Source: an uncultured Clostridia bacterium (GTDB lineage Bacteria > Bacillota > Clostridia > Oscillospirales > Ruminococcaceae). From it: a stretch of 20,662 nt of DNA. Both the position numbers and the translations under genes were made by a program. The DNA lies in assembly GCA_947632425.1 (NCBI GenBank), contig CANRPG010000012.1, positions 1-20,662 on the forward strand. Direction: 5' to 3'. The notes under the pieces are model-generated. The model was given only the letters and a program-made list of their open reading frames with translations, was not told the DNA's origin and did not search any database. Below, piece by piece: positions 7,501 to 15,592 of this stretch. The stretch's first letter is position 1. Every line of letters begins with the position of its first letter.

Positions 7501-10283
7501 TCATTTATAAATATCGGGCAGCGGACAGATATCTCACAAAGGTCTGATAGATCTTTGCACATCTGCCTGCTGTTGCAGCTGCTTACATTCAGCGCTTGAC
7601 ATACTGTTTTCAGACTTTCTTTAAAGCTGTTTACGACCTTTTCGCCGTTTGCAAGATCGGATGAAAATTTATCTCGCAAGGTTACAGAATAATCGCGCCT
7701 GCCATAGCCCGACAACGGGTGGTTGCAGACCGTGCCGAACTCTTCAGCCGCACTTTTCAAAGCAGCCGTGGTATCTTTCCATGCCTGCACCGTCTGCTCG
7801 GTCATGGCAGCGTACTGCTGTTTTGTTATTTCAAGTTTGCCGCTGTGCTCGGCATATGTTTCATACATAGTGACAGCATCATACACCGAAAGACCATTTT
7901 TGCGCTTTTTATGAAGTTCGGTCATAACGCCGTTTAGCTGAGTGCGAATCTCAAAAAGCCTGTCGGCGGTCTGCTGATACTGCTCTGGCTGTTTTATCCT
8001 GCCGACTTCCATTGTTCTGTCAAGCTGAGAAAGCACTGCCCTTTTCTGCGCCTTGTTTGAATGAAGCTCCAGGCAGAATGCGCCCAGACCTATTTTTTCA
8101 AGCCTGCTCTGAACTACAGACAGCGCAGCCATTTTCTTTGCAACGAAAAGTACAGTCTTATCGTGGTACAAAGCGTTTGCTATCATGTTTGTTATAGTCT
8201 GAGACTTGCCTGTTCCCGGAGGGCCGTGCAAAACAAAGCTTTGACCCCCAGCCGCTAGGCATATTGCCAAAAGCTGCGAAGAATCGGCGCTGCTGGGTAC
8301 TGCAAGGTCGGAAGGCTTTATGCGTTCGTCAAGAGTTTCAGCGGTAATATCACACTGATCGGGCTGCCATTCAAGCTTGCCGGAAATCAGGCTTGCTACC
8401 ACTTTGTTTGAGGCGATATCGTCACTTCTGTTGCGCAGGTCGTTCCACATTATAAACTGGCTGAAAGAGAACAGACCTATAAACGCATAGTTTACAACGT
8501 CCCAGCGTTTTTTGTCTATAACAGCGTGGCGCACGGTATTGAACACCATTTGCAGGTCAACGCCGCTTTCATCTGTCGGCAGAGGGTCAAGTCCTGTTAT
8601 ATCTATACCGAAATCCTGCCGCAAAAGCTCCAGCAGGGTAACGTTCATCTGCGTTTCTTCGTCGCGTATCTTTATTTTATAGGTCTTGCTCTGAACGTTT
8701 CTTATAATGTCAATAGGAACAAGCACCAGCGGCGCATAACGCTCTTTTTCGCTTTTATCTGTCTCATACCAGCGCAGAAAACCAAGCGCAAGATAAAGGG
8801 TATTGCTGCCGTTTTCAAGAAGGCTGTTTTTAGATGTATTGTAAAGAGCCTTGCAGTTTTTTTCAAGCTCACTCTCGCTTACAAAAGAGCGTATACGCTG
8901 ATTTTTAAATTCAGACTCGGAAATGGTCGTGATAAGGTCTTTGTCGTTTTCAGTATCAAAAATAGCGCTGTCTTTAACGGTGCTTGCCCAGTCGCTCGGC
9001 TGCGGCATTATTGTAAACGCCTTGCCCGATGCGAGATTATCTTCCAAAGCGGCAAGGTCGGCTATCATAAGCTGAACCGAGTTTTTCTTTGCGCGGAAAT
9101 TAAGCAGTGAATTTCTCAGGCTCAGATCAAGCAGTTTTCTTTCCCACATCTGCTGCTTGGTAAGCGGTGCGGCATTTTCTAAAGGTGCTATCCTGCCGTC
9201 GTTTACAAGCTGATGCGGAGCGCTTGAATCCTGCATAGTTTTGTCAGCCGCAACAGTATTCTCGGCAAGCTGATATATGCCGTTATTCATAATGCGCTGT
9301 GGTATAGGGCGTATACCGCCGCCGCGGCTGCGCTTAACGTCAATGGCAAGTTCAAATTTTGCTGCATCTGCCAGAGCTGACAGAGCATCTTTTTCTGCCT
9401 GCTCAAAATTAACGCTCCTGCCTGCAACTACATCTGTACATTCTATAAGCGCAATCTCATTTATGCCCTCAGCGCAGCGTTTTGTTATTGCTGAAACGTC
9501 GTCAACTGCACATTCCGAGAAAGTCTGTTCATTCAGCCATAGTCCTACAAATGCATGGTTTTGAAAAATAACTATTATCGGGTGTATAGAAACAGCCTCA
9601 AGACAGCTTGCAAAAAGCAGCGTAAGATCGAGGCAGGTAGCAAGTTTGTTTTGCACTATATCGGAGCAAAGGCGAACCCTCTGACCCGTTGCTTCAAAGC
9701 TCGCAGGCGGTACGCAGTAGGTTATCTGCATATCCTGCAAAGCGGAATATATAGCAGCCGCCTGATTGCGCACATTATTCGGGTTTTGCGTAAGGTAGCC
9801 GGTGAACGATGGGTCGCCTGTCCACTTTTTAAGGTACTCCCCTGCCGCAGAGATTATGCCGCTTATTGCAGGATAGTTAGGCGTTACGAATGCGCTGATT
9901 ATCTCGGGAATATAGTTCATGCCGTTCCATTCATCGAAAGCCAGAAGTTCAACGTCAACGGAATCTTCAGCCTCTGCAATATCGCCGTTTAGTACAGAAA
10001 TATTGAGCCTTGCAGTAAGCTTTTCTGTAAGAGAATACAGAAACTCAGCCTTTGCCTTGAAAGGTACGGGGCGCACTTCAAAAGAGCTGTGCGCGGCTAT
10101 TGCAGGCAGCGGCACCGAGAGCATATCTGCATAATCGGGCTCGGCAGAAACGGTAAGAATAAGCCCACTGACGGGTTCATCGCCGTTGTTTGAGACCACT
10201 ATGCTGTATATGCAGGAAACATAATTCTGCTGCATTGCAAAGTTTACAAATCTGCATACCTCTGATCTTATTGAAATATCCAT
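4536..10283 (-). CDS. DUF4011/SF1 helicase/Vsr-like nuclease/DUF3320 multidomain protein (candidate defence protein)
   Basis: This 1915-residue protein combines five regions. Residues about 20-125 look like an Ig/Fn3-type beta domain. Residues about 150-260 resemble a transglutaminase fold with C217 (in LATCLDLTLL) and H243 (in NHAFVGLWL). DUF4011 starts near 375 (WERKLLDLSLRNSLLNFR). The SF1 (Upf1/Dna2-like) helicase has Walker A GPPGTGKS 687-694, motif II DEAS 1306-1309, GDPKQLPP 1330-1337, HYRSRH 1376-1381, QGDERD 1499-1504 and RRLNVAISRAR 1534-1544, with a ~500-residue helical insertion before motif II. A Vsr-like (MTES_1575-type) nuclease lies at about 1595-1690, with D1626, CDG 1644-1646 and HIWSLDWF. 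Winged-helix segments at about 1750-1810 and a DUF3320 match at about 1840-1900 end it. ATG 10283 follows GAGGTG by six bases. It lies 21 bases after dnaE and is intact, with no frameshift. An antiviral role is inferred from domain architecture only. Confidence 0.9.
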   Translation of the reverse strand: MDISIRSEVCRFVNFAMQQNYVSCIYSIVVSNNGDEPVSGLILTVSAEPDYADMLSVPLPAIAAHSSFEVRPVPFKAKAEFLYSLTEKLTARLNISVLNGDIAEAEDSVDVELLAFDEWNGMNYIPEIISAFVTPNYPAISGIISAAGEYLKKWTGDPSFTGYLTQNPNNVRNQAAAIYSALQDMQITYCVPPASFEATGQRVRLCSDIVQNKLATCLDLTLLFASCLEAVSIHPIIVIFQNHAFVGLWLNEQTFSECAVDDVSAITKRCAEGINEIALIECTDVVAGRSVNFEQAEKDALSALADAAKFELAIDVKRSRGGGIRPIPQRIMNNGIYQLAENTVAADKTMQDSSAPHQLVNDGRIAPLENAAPLTKQQMWERKLLDLSLRNSLLNFRAKKNSVQLMIADLAALEDNLASGKAFTIMPQPSDWASTVKDSAIFDTENDKDLITTISESEFKNQRIRSFVSESELEKNCKALYNTSKNSLLENGSNTLYLALGFLRWYETDKSEKERYAPLVLVPIDIIRNVQSKTYKIKIRDEETQMNVTLLELLRQDFGIDITGLDPLPTDESGVDLQMVFNTVRHAVIDKKRWDVVNYAFIGLFSFSQFIMWNDLRNRSDDIASNKVVASLISGKLEWQPDQCDITAETLDERIKPSDLAVPSSADSSQLLAICLAAGGQSFVLHGPPGTGKSQTITNMIANALYHDKTVLFVAKKMAALSVVQSRLEKIGLGAFCLELHSNKAQKRAVLSQLDRTMEVGRIKQPEQYQQTADRLFEIRTQLNGVMTELHKKRKNGLSVYDAVTMYETYAEHSGKLEITKQQYAAMTEQTVQAWKDTTAALKSAAEEFGTVCNHPLSGYGRRDYSVTLRDKFSSDLANGEKVVNSFKESLKTVCQALNVSSCNSRQMCKDLSDLCEISVRCPIFINDILNGSAEGQRTDYILSLIESGKQFKTASQDLSQIFENSVFGLNAENIRLEWKKASSSWFLAKAIGQSKTIKQLRLHAKNADSISKENCPELIDKLCRREELYKTITTADATITGIIKEVWLGENTNWQQAESFINDNITAHSILKENGITVECYLSLKDSGLAQNYIDKFNTLTQTYDAFCTEYNAAADTENWLSECESRYTSWQLYVDKIKERSQLLRAMDDVTGAGLPQLCTALENGAVTADDMCESLMCALGYFTAVYEIESSSVLSSFSGRSFEDLIAKFSDVTDEFRMLTINELVAKLSAKVPFSGGQMAGSSEIGILLKAIKSGGRLMPIRKLFDSIPSLLHRICPCMLMSPISVAQYIDPSYPKFDLVIFDEASQLPTSEAVGAIARGSSVVVVGDPKQLPPTSFFSASHVDEENYEKEDLESVLDDCLAISMPQEHLLWHYRSRHESLIAYSNARYYDNKLYTFPSPNDLESKVTLVKVDGYYDKGGTKQNRAEAQAIVKEIERRLDDEELRKESIGIVTFSIVQQALIDDMLSDKFRERPELEQLADQLYEPLFIKNLENVQGDERDVILFSVGYGPDKNGKVSMNFGPINKDGGWRRLNVAISRARKCMTVFSTITYDMIDMSRTSSEGVEGLKGFLEFAQKGRAALTVHSAAEERSERCIEKLVAAEIEKAGYAVRCNIGCSECKVDIGVIDPRNNSEYILGIMCDGDSYKLAKTANDRDLSLPSVLRGLGWNLIHIWSLDWFDDKQKVMKTILAAINDALSGNIEQEEQKASISVSENSFAKDTESEEISDRVKKFAMFTPAAIGTPTDLYSPGYAPMLKKTMRDVINALAPVSRKTLFKQTLAAFGAQRSTAKADAYLTDILGSLDCTITKSNNSAFVWSGEVTPENMTYFRMADGERRPIDDICAEEIANAAMYVLEKQLTLTRADLTREVAKCFGYTRTTPTMETSITEGIVLCKSRGKISISPESGKISLI

Positions 10284-10304
10284 TCAAAACACCTCACTGT
10301 GTTA

Positions 10305-13300
10305 TTATGACTTTATAGAGAATGCAACGTTATTTTCGCCGAAAATATCTTGCAGCCGCGAAAGAGTATCTATATTCGCTTTTATGGTCGGGCAGCTTTT
10401 CAGCCTGACGGTTTTGCCAACATCACTTATCTTTATAAAAAGCGGCGTACTGCCCATGGCTGTATTGCAAAGCACTTTAAGTTTATTGATTTTGTCTTCA
10501 TCGCTTGTAGGCATATTTATATAAAGCGGAAACTTTTGCAGTGAATCGGCATACTGCTGTGCAGGCATTACCGCATTTGCAACAATCTTTGCAGGCTCGT
10601 CCTCTTTTGTAGATACCCTGCCGCTAACAAGCACGGGTTCTCTGCTTTCAAGCGACTGCCTTGCCTGCGCGAAAACGGACGGAAATACTATTATCTCAAT
10701 TTCGCCGCTCATATCTTCACAGGTGGTAAACGCCATTATTTCGTCTTTTTTGGTGCGGTGCTGCTTTATGCTGTTTGCTATAACCATTACATTTACTTTT
10801 GCGCCGTCCTCATAGCCGTTTTCGTTTTCTTCCGAAGTATCGGCTATTTCTGTTAGCTGATCGAGCCTTGCCGCACGGCTTACGCTGACATACTTTTCAA
10901 GTGGGTGCCCAGACAGATAAACGCTTAGCGAATTTTTCTCCATTTCAAGTATCTCTTCGGGCGAATAATCAGGTTCATCGGGGAAATTATCTTTCTCTGT
11001 ATCGAACGGTGCATCTTCGGTCATGTCAAAAAGGTCAAGCTGACCGTCAGCTTCTTTTTTGGATTTTGCGTTGAGCTCTTTTATAATAAACTCAAAATTG
11101 TGTATCTGCTGTTTGCGGTTGCAGCCGCCTGTTTCACTGAAAGCGCCGCTTCTTATAAGCGCTTCTACAGACCTTGCGTTTATAAAATGTATCATTCTGC
11201 TGCAAAAATCGGTAAGAGACCTGAAATTGCCGTTTTTGTATCGTTCGTCAATTATGCAGTCTATGATCCCCACGCCAAGATTTTTAATTGCAAGCAGCCC
11301 GAAGCGTATTTTGCCGTTTTCTGTAGAAAAGCCTTTCTCACTCTTGTTTATATCAACACCGAGTATCTCAACGCCGTTTTTTCTGCTGTTGCTGCAATAT
11401 ACCGAAAGCTTTGAACCGCCCTCGCCTACTACCGAGGTCATAAGAGCCGCCATATAATCAGCATAATAGTGGCATTTAAGATATGCAGTCTGAAAAGCTA
11501 TGGTAGAATACGCAGCCGCGTGCGACTTATTGAAAGCATACGAAGCAAACGAAGTCATATCGTCAAAAAGCTGATTTGCAGTTTTTTCGTCAACGCCGTT
11601 TGCAATACAGCCCACGCAGTTTACACTGCCGTCGGCATTTTTTTCGCCGTATATAAAAGCGTGCCTTTCAGCTTCAAGGACAGCAGATTTTTTCTTAGCC
11701 ATCGCGCGCCTTACGATATCGGCTCTGCCATAAGAATACCCTGCAAGCGATCTGAATATCTGCATTACCTGTTCCTGATAGATTATACAGCCGTATGTGC
11801 CCTCTAAAATAGGTTTCAGAAGAGGGTGCTTGTACTTTATTTTAGAAGGGTCGCGGCTGTTTTCTATATATATCGGTATGCTGTCAACAGGTCCGGGGCG
11901 GTAAAGAGATATAGCCGCAATTAGGTCATCTATTCTTTTGGGAGCCATTCTTACAAGCGTTGAGGTCATGCCTGCGCTCTCAAACTGAAAAACGCCCTCA
12001 GTCTCGCCGCGCGCCAGCATCTTGAAAACTTCTTTATCGTCAAGAGGTATTTTATTTATATCAAAATCGGGCTCTCTTTTTTGTATTTCTCTTTCACAAT
12101 TGCGTATCACAGTTAAGTTGCGAAGTCCCAGAAAGTCAAATTTGAGCAGACCCATGCTTTCAAGTATGCCTGCGGTGTACTGCGTGGATACCTGCCCATT
12201 TCTGCTGAAAAGCGGAGAATAGGTATCTACAGGCTCTTTTGTAATAACCACGCCTGCCGCATGAGTGCCGACACTGCGCGGCATACCCTCTATATTCATG
12301 GCGGTGTCGATAAGGTCTTTTACGCGCTTGTCCTCGTTATACATAGTTCTCAGCTCGGGAGAAGTATTCAGCGCTTTTTTGAGGGTAACATCAGCGCCGC
12401 GCGGTATTCTTTTTGCTATATCGTCAGCAAGCTGATATGGCAGATCCATAGCCCTGGCAGCATCGCGAACCGCGCCCCTTGCCGCCATTGTGTTGAATGT
12501 GGCTATCTGTGTTACATATTCACTGCCGTATTTTTGCTTTACATAGTCGATAACGCGCTGTCTGCCGTCAATGCAAAAGTCAATGTCAAAGTCGGGCATT
12601 GAAACTCTTTCGGGGTTTAAAAATCTTTCAAACAGAAGATCATATCTCAATGGGTCTATGCCCGTTATGCCGATACAGTAAGCGCACAGGCTGCCTGCAC
12701 CGCTGCCGCGCCCCACACCTACGGGTATATCATTTCGCTTGGCGTAGTTCGTAAAATCCCAGACTATCAGAAAATAATCAATATACCCCATTTTTTCAAT
12801 AACGGACATTTCATATTCCATGCGCTGACGAGCAGCGATATTTCCTTCGCCATACTTTTCTTTGAAGCCTTTTTCACAAAGCTCGCGAAAAAACGCTTTG
12901 TTGTCGTCAACGCCTTTCATAGTAAACTTAGGGAGTTTGATCTTGCCAAATTCAAACTCTATATTGCACATATCGGCTATTTTGACGGTATTCTCAACCG
13001 CCTGCGGATATGCCGAGAACAGCTCACTCATTTCATCGCCGCTTTTAATATAAAACTCATCGGTCGGAAATTCCATGGAGCTGGGTTCGCTGAGCGTTGA
13101 TTTTGTAGCAATGCACACAAGCACTTTCTGCATATTTGCATCGTTTTTGCTGATGTAGTGGGCATCGTTGGTGGCAACAAGCGGTATGCCTGTCTCGCGA
13201 GAAAGCCTTGCAAGCAGCGGCAATATTCTTTTTTGCTCCTCAATGCCGTGATCCTGCAATTCTATATAATAGTTGCCCTGACCGAATATTTCGTTATATT

Positions 13301-13781
13301 CAAGCGCAACTTTCTTGGCTTCATCATAACTGTCATTATTTAAAAGGCGCGGTATCTGACCTGCAAGACAAGCAGAAAGGCAGATAAGCCCCTCGCTGTA
13401 CTTTCTCAGACAGTCAATATCTACACGAGGACGAGAATAAAAGCCCTCTATAAACCCGATAGACACGAGCTTTATGAGATTTCTGTACCCCTGCATATTT
13501 TTGCACAGCAAAACAAGATGATACGGCGAGCGTTCAAAACGCTTGTCCTTTTCAAAGCGAGACCTTTCCGCAACATAAACTTCGCAGCCGATTATAGGTT
13601 TTATACCTGCCGAGCGACAGCTGTTGTAAAACTCTACTGCGCCGTACATATTGCCGTGGTCGGTTATGGCAAGCGCCTTTTGCCCTATAGATGCCGCGTA
13701 TTTGGGCAGCTCCGTTATTTTGCACGCACCGTCAAGCAGGCTGTATTCGGTATGCACGTGCAGATGCACAAAATCTTTCAT
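10305..13781 (-). CDS. dnaE: DNA polymerase III subunit alpha (DnaE1 type)
   Basis: This is the C-family replicative polymerase, 1158 residues and full length. The N-terminal PHP domain has an apparently complete metal-binding set: HLHVHTEYS (residues 6-14), ITDHGNMYG, IGCEVYV, HLVLLCKN, LSACLAGQ and ATNDAHYI. The polymerase active site has D397 and D399 (in PDFDIDF) and D549 (in LKFDFLGL), aligning with D401, D403 and D555 of Escherichia coli. A clamp-binding motif QLDLF sits at 914-918, and an OB-fold region follows at about 980-1070 (AKVNVMVIANSIKQHRTKKDEIMAFTT, quoted in part). ATG 13781 has GGAGG ten bases upstream, next to the whiA stop. In Clostridia a separate PolC usually shares replication; it is not in this window. 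Confidence 0.97.
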   Translation of the reverse strand: MKDFVHLHVHTEYSLLDGACKITELPKYAASIGQKALAITDHGNMYGAVEFYNSCRSAGIKPIIGCEVYVAERSRFEKDKRFERSPYHLVLLCKNMQGYRNLIKLVSIGFIEGFYSRPRVDIDCLRKYSEGLICLSACLAGQIPRLLNNDSYDEAKKVALEYNEIFGQGNYYIELQDHGIEEQKRILPLLARLSRETGIPLVATNDAHYISKNDANMQKVLVCIATKSTLSEPSSMEFPTDEFYIKSGDEMSELFSAYPQAVENTVKIADMCNIEFEFGKIKLPKFTMKGVDDNKAFFRELCEKGFKEKYGEGNIAARQRMEYEMSVIEKMGYIDYFLIVWDFTNYAKRNDIPVGVGRGSGAGSLCAYCIGITGIDPLRYDLLFERFLNPERVSMPDFDIDFCIDGRQRVIDYVKQKYGSEYVTQIATFNTMAARGAVRDAARAMDLPYQLADDIAKRIPRGADVTLKKALNTSPELRTMYNEDKRVKDLIDTAMNIEGMPRSVGTHAAGVVITKEPVDTYSPLFSRNGQVSTQYTAGILESMGLLKFDFLGLRNLTVIRNCEREIQKREPDFDINKIPLDDKEVFKMLARGETEGVFQFESAGMTSTLVRMAPKRIDDLIAAISLYRPGPVDSIPIYIENSRDPSKIKYKHPLLKPILEGTYGCIIYQEQVMQIFRSLAGYSYGRADIVRRAMAKKKSAVLEAERHAFIYGEKNADGSVNCVGCIANGVDEKTANQLFDDMTSFASYAFNKSHAAAYSTIAFQTAYLKCHYYADYMAALMTSVVGEGGSKLSVYCSNSRKNGVEILGVDINKSEKGFSTENGKIRFGLLAIKNLGVGIIDCIIDERYKNGNFRSLTDFCSRMIHFINARSVEALIRSGAFSETGGCNRKQQIHNFEFIIKELNAKSKKEADGQLDLFDMTEDAPFDTEKDNFPDEPDYSPEEILEMEKNSLSVYLSGHPLEKYVSVSRAARLDQLTEIADTSEENENGYEDGAKVNVMVIANSIKQHRTKKDEIMAFTTCEDMSGEIEIIVFPSVFAQARQSLESREPVLVSGRVSTKEDEPAKIVANAVMPAQQYADSLQKFPLYINMPTSDEDKINKLKVLCNTAMGSTPLFIKISDVGKTVRLKSCPTIKANIDTLSRLQDIFGENNVAFSIKS

Positions 13782-13799
13782 AGCAAATAAGCCTCCAGT

Positions 13800-14699
13800 C
13801 TAGGTCAAGTGAGCAAGGTCAATAAGTTTGTTGAGCCGTCTGTTAAGGCTGCTTTTGGTAACTCCCTCAAGCTCTGCGCAAAGTTCGCTTAATGACATAT
13901 CGGGGTTTTCAAGTCTTGCTTTTGCGGCAGAAATAAGTTCATGCGGAAGATCGTTAAATTCTCCGCTTTGTTTAAGGATATTTATAGCATTTATCTGTCT
14001 TGCCGCCGCATCGGTAGATTTTTTTATATTTGCAGAAGCGCAGTTTATAGAGCGGTTTATGCGGTTATTGCCCTCTTTGTCTACCTTTATTGTAATATGC
14101 TTCAGCGCTGACATCGGCGCGCCTATATATGTGAGAACATCTTGTATATTTTCACTGTCCTTGATATACACAACTTCGCTTTTGCCGCGTGTGGTATGCT
14201 TTGCGGTTATGCCGCATTCTTCAATAAGCGTAATGCCTATATCGTTGCAAAGGTCAACTGTAGGCATAACAAATTCAAGGTGAGAGGGCTTGTTGGGGTC
14301 ATTAACGCTGCCGCATACTAAAAACGCTCCTGCAACGACTGCGTGAAGCAGCTTCTTCTTTGGCATATTATATTCTGTGAGCCTTTGCACCAGTGGCTGT
14401 GCCTGTATATGAAAATAGTCAAACAAACGAAACATATCCCGTCCGTCTGATATATCGATATTGTAAAAGGTCTTGTCGCCTCTGTTTACATGAGAAAATT
14501 CCGGTTCATGCCCGATAATTCGCGATATATTGACATTAAAAAACTCTGCGGTCCTGTGATTTTCGGTAATAAGGCGCAAAGCATCATCGGTAAGCCCTTT
14601 GCAGAAAATGAGCATACCGAAAATGCAGGCATCACACTTTGCCCGTGAATTCATATTGTCTAGTACTTCGTCCTTAACATCGGCAGAAAACGGCTGCAA
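13800..14699 (-). CDS. whiA: DNA-binding regulator WhiA
   Basis: WhiA is a DNA-binding protein conserved across Gram-positive bacteria; it controls sporulation genes in Streptomyces and affects cell division and chromosome segregation in Bacillus. The 299-residue protein has the N-terminal LAGLIDADG-endonuclease-derived domain (FSADVKDEVL start, LVCGSVNDP region, residues about 1-190). A C-terminal helix-turn-helix region follows (MSLSELCAELEGVTKSSLNR and NRRLNKLIDLA, about 268-296). The start appears to be TTG 14699, because no ATG or GTG occurs in frame between the rapZ stop and it. The upstream GGGGTG (14705-14710), five bases away, is an unusual binding site. It lies 12 bases after rapZ and 18 before dnaE. 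The yvcK gene commonly found between rapZ and whiA is missing. Confidence 0.95.
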   Translation of the reverse strand: MQPFSADVKDEVLDNMNSRAKCDACIFGMLIFCKGLTDDALRLITENHRTAEFFNVNISRIIGHEPEFSHVNRGDKTFYNIDISDGRDMFRLFDYFHIQAQPLVQRLTEYNMPKKKLLHAVVAGAFLVCGSVNDPNKPSHLEFVMPTVDLCNDIGITLIEECGITAKHTTRGKSEVVYIKDSENIQDVLTYIGAPMSALKHITIKVDKEGNNRINRSINCASANIKKSTDAAARQINAINILKQSGEFNDLPHELISAAKARLENPDMSLSELCAELEGVTKSSLNRRLNKLIDLAHLT

Positions 14700-14700
14700 T

Positions 14701-14710
14701 ACCCCACCCC
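14701..14710 (-). promoter_or_regulatory. Unusual G-rich ribosome binding site of whiA
   Basis: The minus strand reads GGGGTGGGGT between the rapZ stop and the TTG start of whiA. GGGGTG can pair with the 16S tail using a G-U pair at five-base spacing. Together with the TTG start, this suggests whiA translation is weak or depends on ribosomes finishing rapZ. Confidence 0.5.
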
Positions 14711-14711
14711 A

Positions 14712-15575
14712 TTATTTATGCTTTTCAATATCTCTGTGAGATATCCTTACATTATGTTCGTTTTGTATCAGGTGTTTGGCAAGAAGCTCTGCAAAAGTAA
14801 CGCTTCTGTGCTTGCCGCCCGTGCAGCCAAATGCTATAACCAGCTGCGATTTGCCCTCTTTGATATACAGAGGAATAAGAAAATCTATAAGATCTTCAAG
14901 TTTTTTAAGAAGCTCTTTTGATTCTTCAAAGTTCATTACATACTCGCTAACTTCGGTCTGCAAGCCTGTTTTGTGTTTAAGCTCGGGTATATAAAACGGG
15001 TTCGGCAGGCATCTTACATCAAAGATAAGGTCGGCATCGGGCACTGTGCCAAACTTAAAGCCGAAGGAACATATATCTATATGAATGAAATCGTCTTTGT
15101 CCTCAAGAAAGATACTGTACATTCTGTCTTTGAACTGCGCTATAGCCATATCGGAGGTGTCAATATAATAGTCAGCCTGCGCAAGAGCGGAAGCCAGAAA
15201 TTCTCTCTCGGTCTCGATAGCTCGCCTTATATTACCGTATGAAACCTCGTCAAGGGGGTGTTTTCTGCGCGTTTCTTTATATCGGCGCACAATGCAGTCG
15301 TCATTGGAATCAAGAAAGAGTATTTTAAGGTCGGTATTTTCAGAACGCAGCTCACTTATGGTATCGCTGAGTTTTGTAATGAAATCGCGCCCTCTTATAT
15401 CTACCACGAATGCGACCTTTTCAACGCTTGAATTTACCGAAGAATATATCTGCGCAAACTTTGATATAAGCTCGGGCGGCATATTGTCGATGCAGTAGTA
15501 GCCTATGTCTTCCAAAACGTCTATAGCGGTAGATTTTCCGCTGCCCGACATACCTGTAACTATCAAAAATTTCAT
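14712..15575 (-). CDS. rapZ: RapZ/YvcJ family nucleotide-binding protein
   Basis: This is a P-loop protein of 287 residues, the usual family length. In enterobacteria RapZ is an adapter that presents the GlmZ RNA to RNase E and so controls glucosamine-6-phosphate synthesis. In Firmicutes the homologue YvcJ hydrolyses ATP/GTP and its target is less clear. The Walker A motif GMSGSGKS is at residues 8-15, followed by IGYYCIDNMPPELI, the family signature. The C-terminal domain contains FGFKFG, FDVRCLPNPFY and the conserved IAFGCTGGKHRSV loop. ATG 15575 follows GGGGG by seven bases. The gaps are 17 bases to murB and 12 to whiA. Linkage to murB fits a role in amino-sugar and cell wall supply. Confidence 0.96.
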   Translation of the reverse strand: MKFLIVTGMSGSGKSTAIDVLEDIGYYCIDNMPPELISKFAQIYSSVNSSVEKVAFVVDIRGRDFITKLSDTISELRSENTDLKILFLDSNDDCIVRRYKETRRKHPLDEVSYGNIRRAIETEREFLASALAQADYYIDTSDMAIAQFKDRMYSIFLEDKDDFIHIDICSFGFKFGTVPDADLIFDVRCLPNPFYIPELKHKTGLQTEVSEYVMNFEESKELLKKLEDLIDFLIPLYIKEGKSQLVIAFGCTGGKHRSVTFAELLAKHLIQNEHNVRISHRDIEKHK

Positions 15576-15592
15576 ATCATTTCCCCCTTGTG

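Noticed and set aside
8526..9110. Plus-strand frame of 194 codons inside the helicase gene
   Set aside because: It is antisense to DUF4011-domain coding sequence, has no plausible ribosome binding site or homology, and is best explained as a shadow frame.
14701..14710. G-quadruplex in the GGGGTGGGG run
   Set aside because: Only two adjacent G runs occur, too few for a quadruplex; a weak ribosome binding site explains it better.
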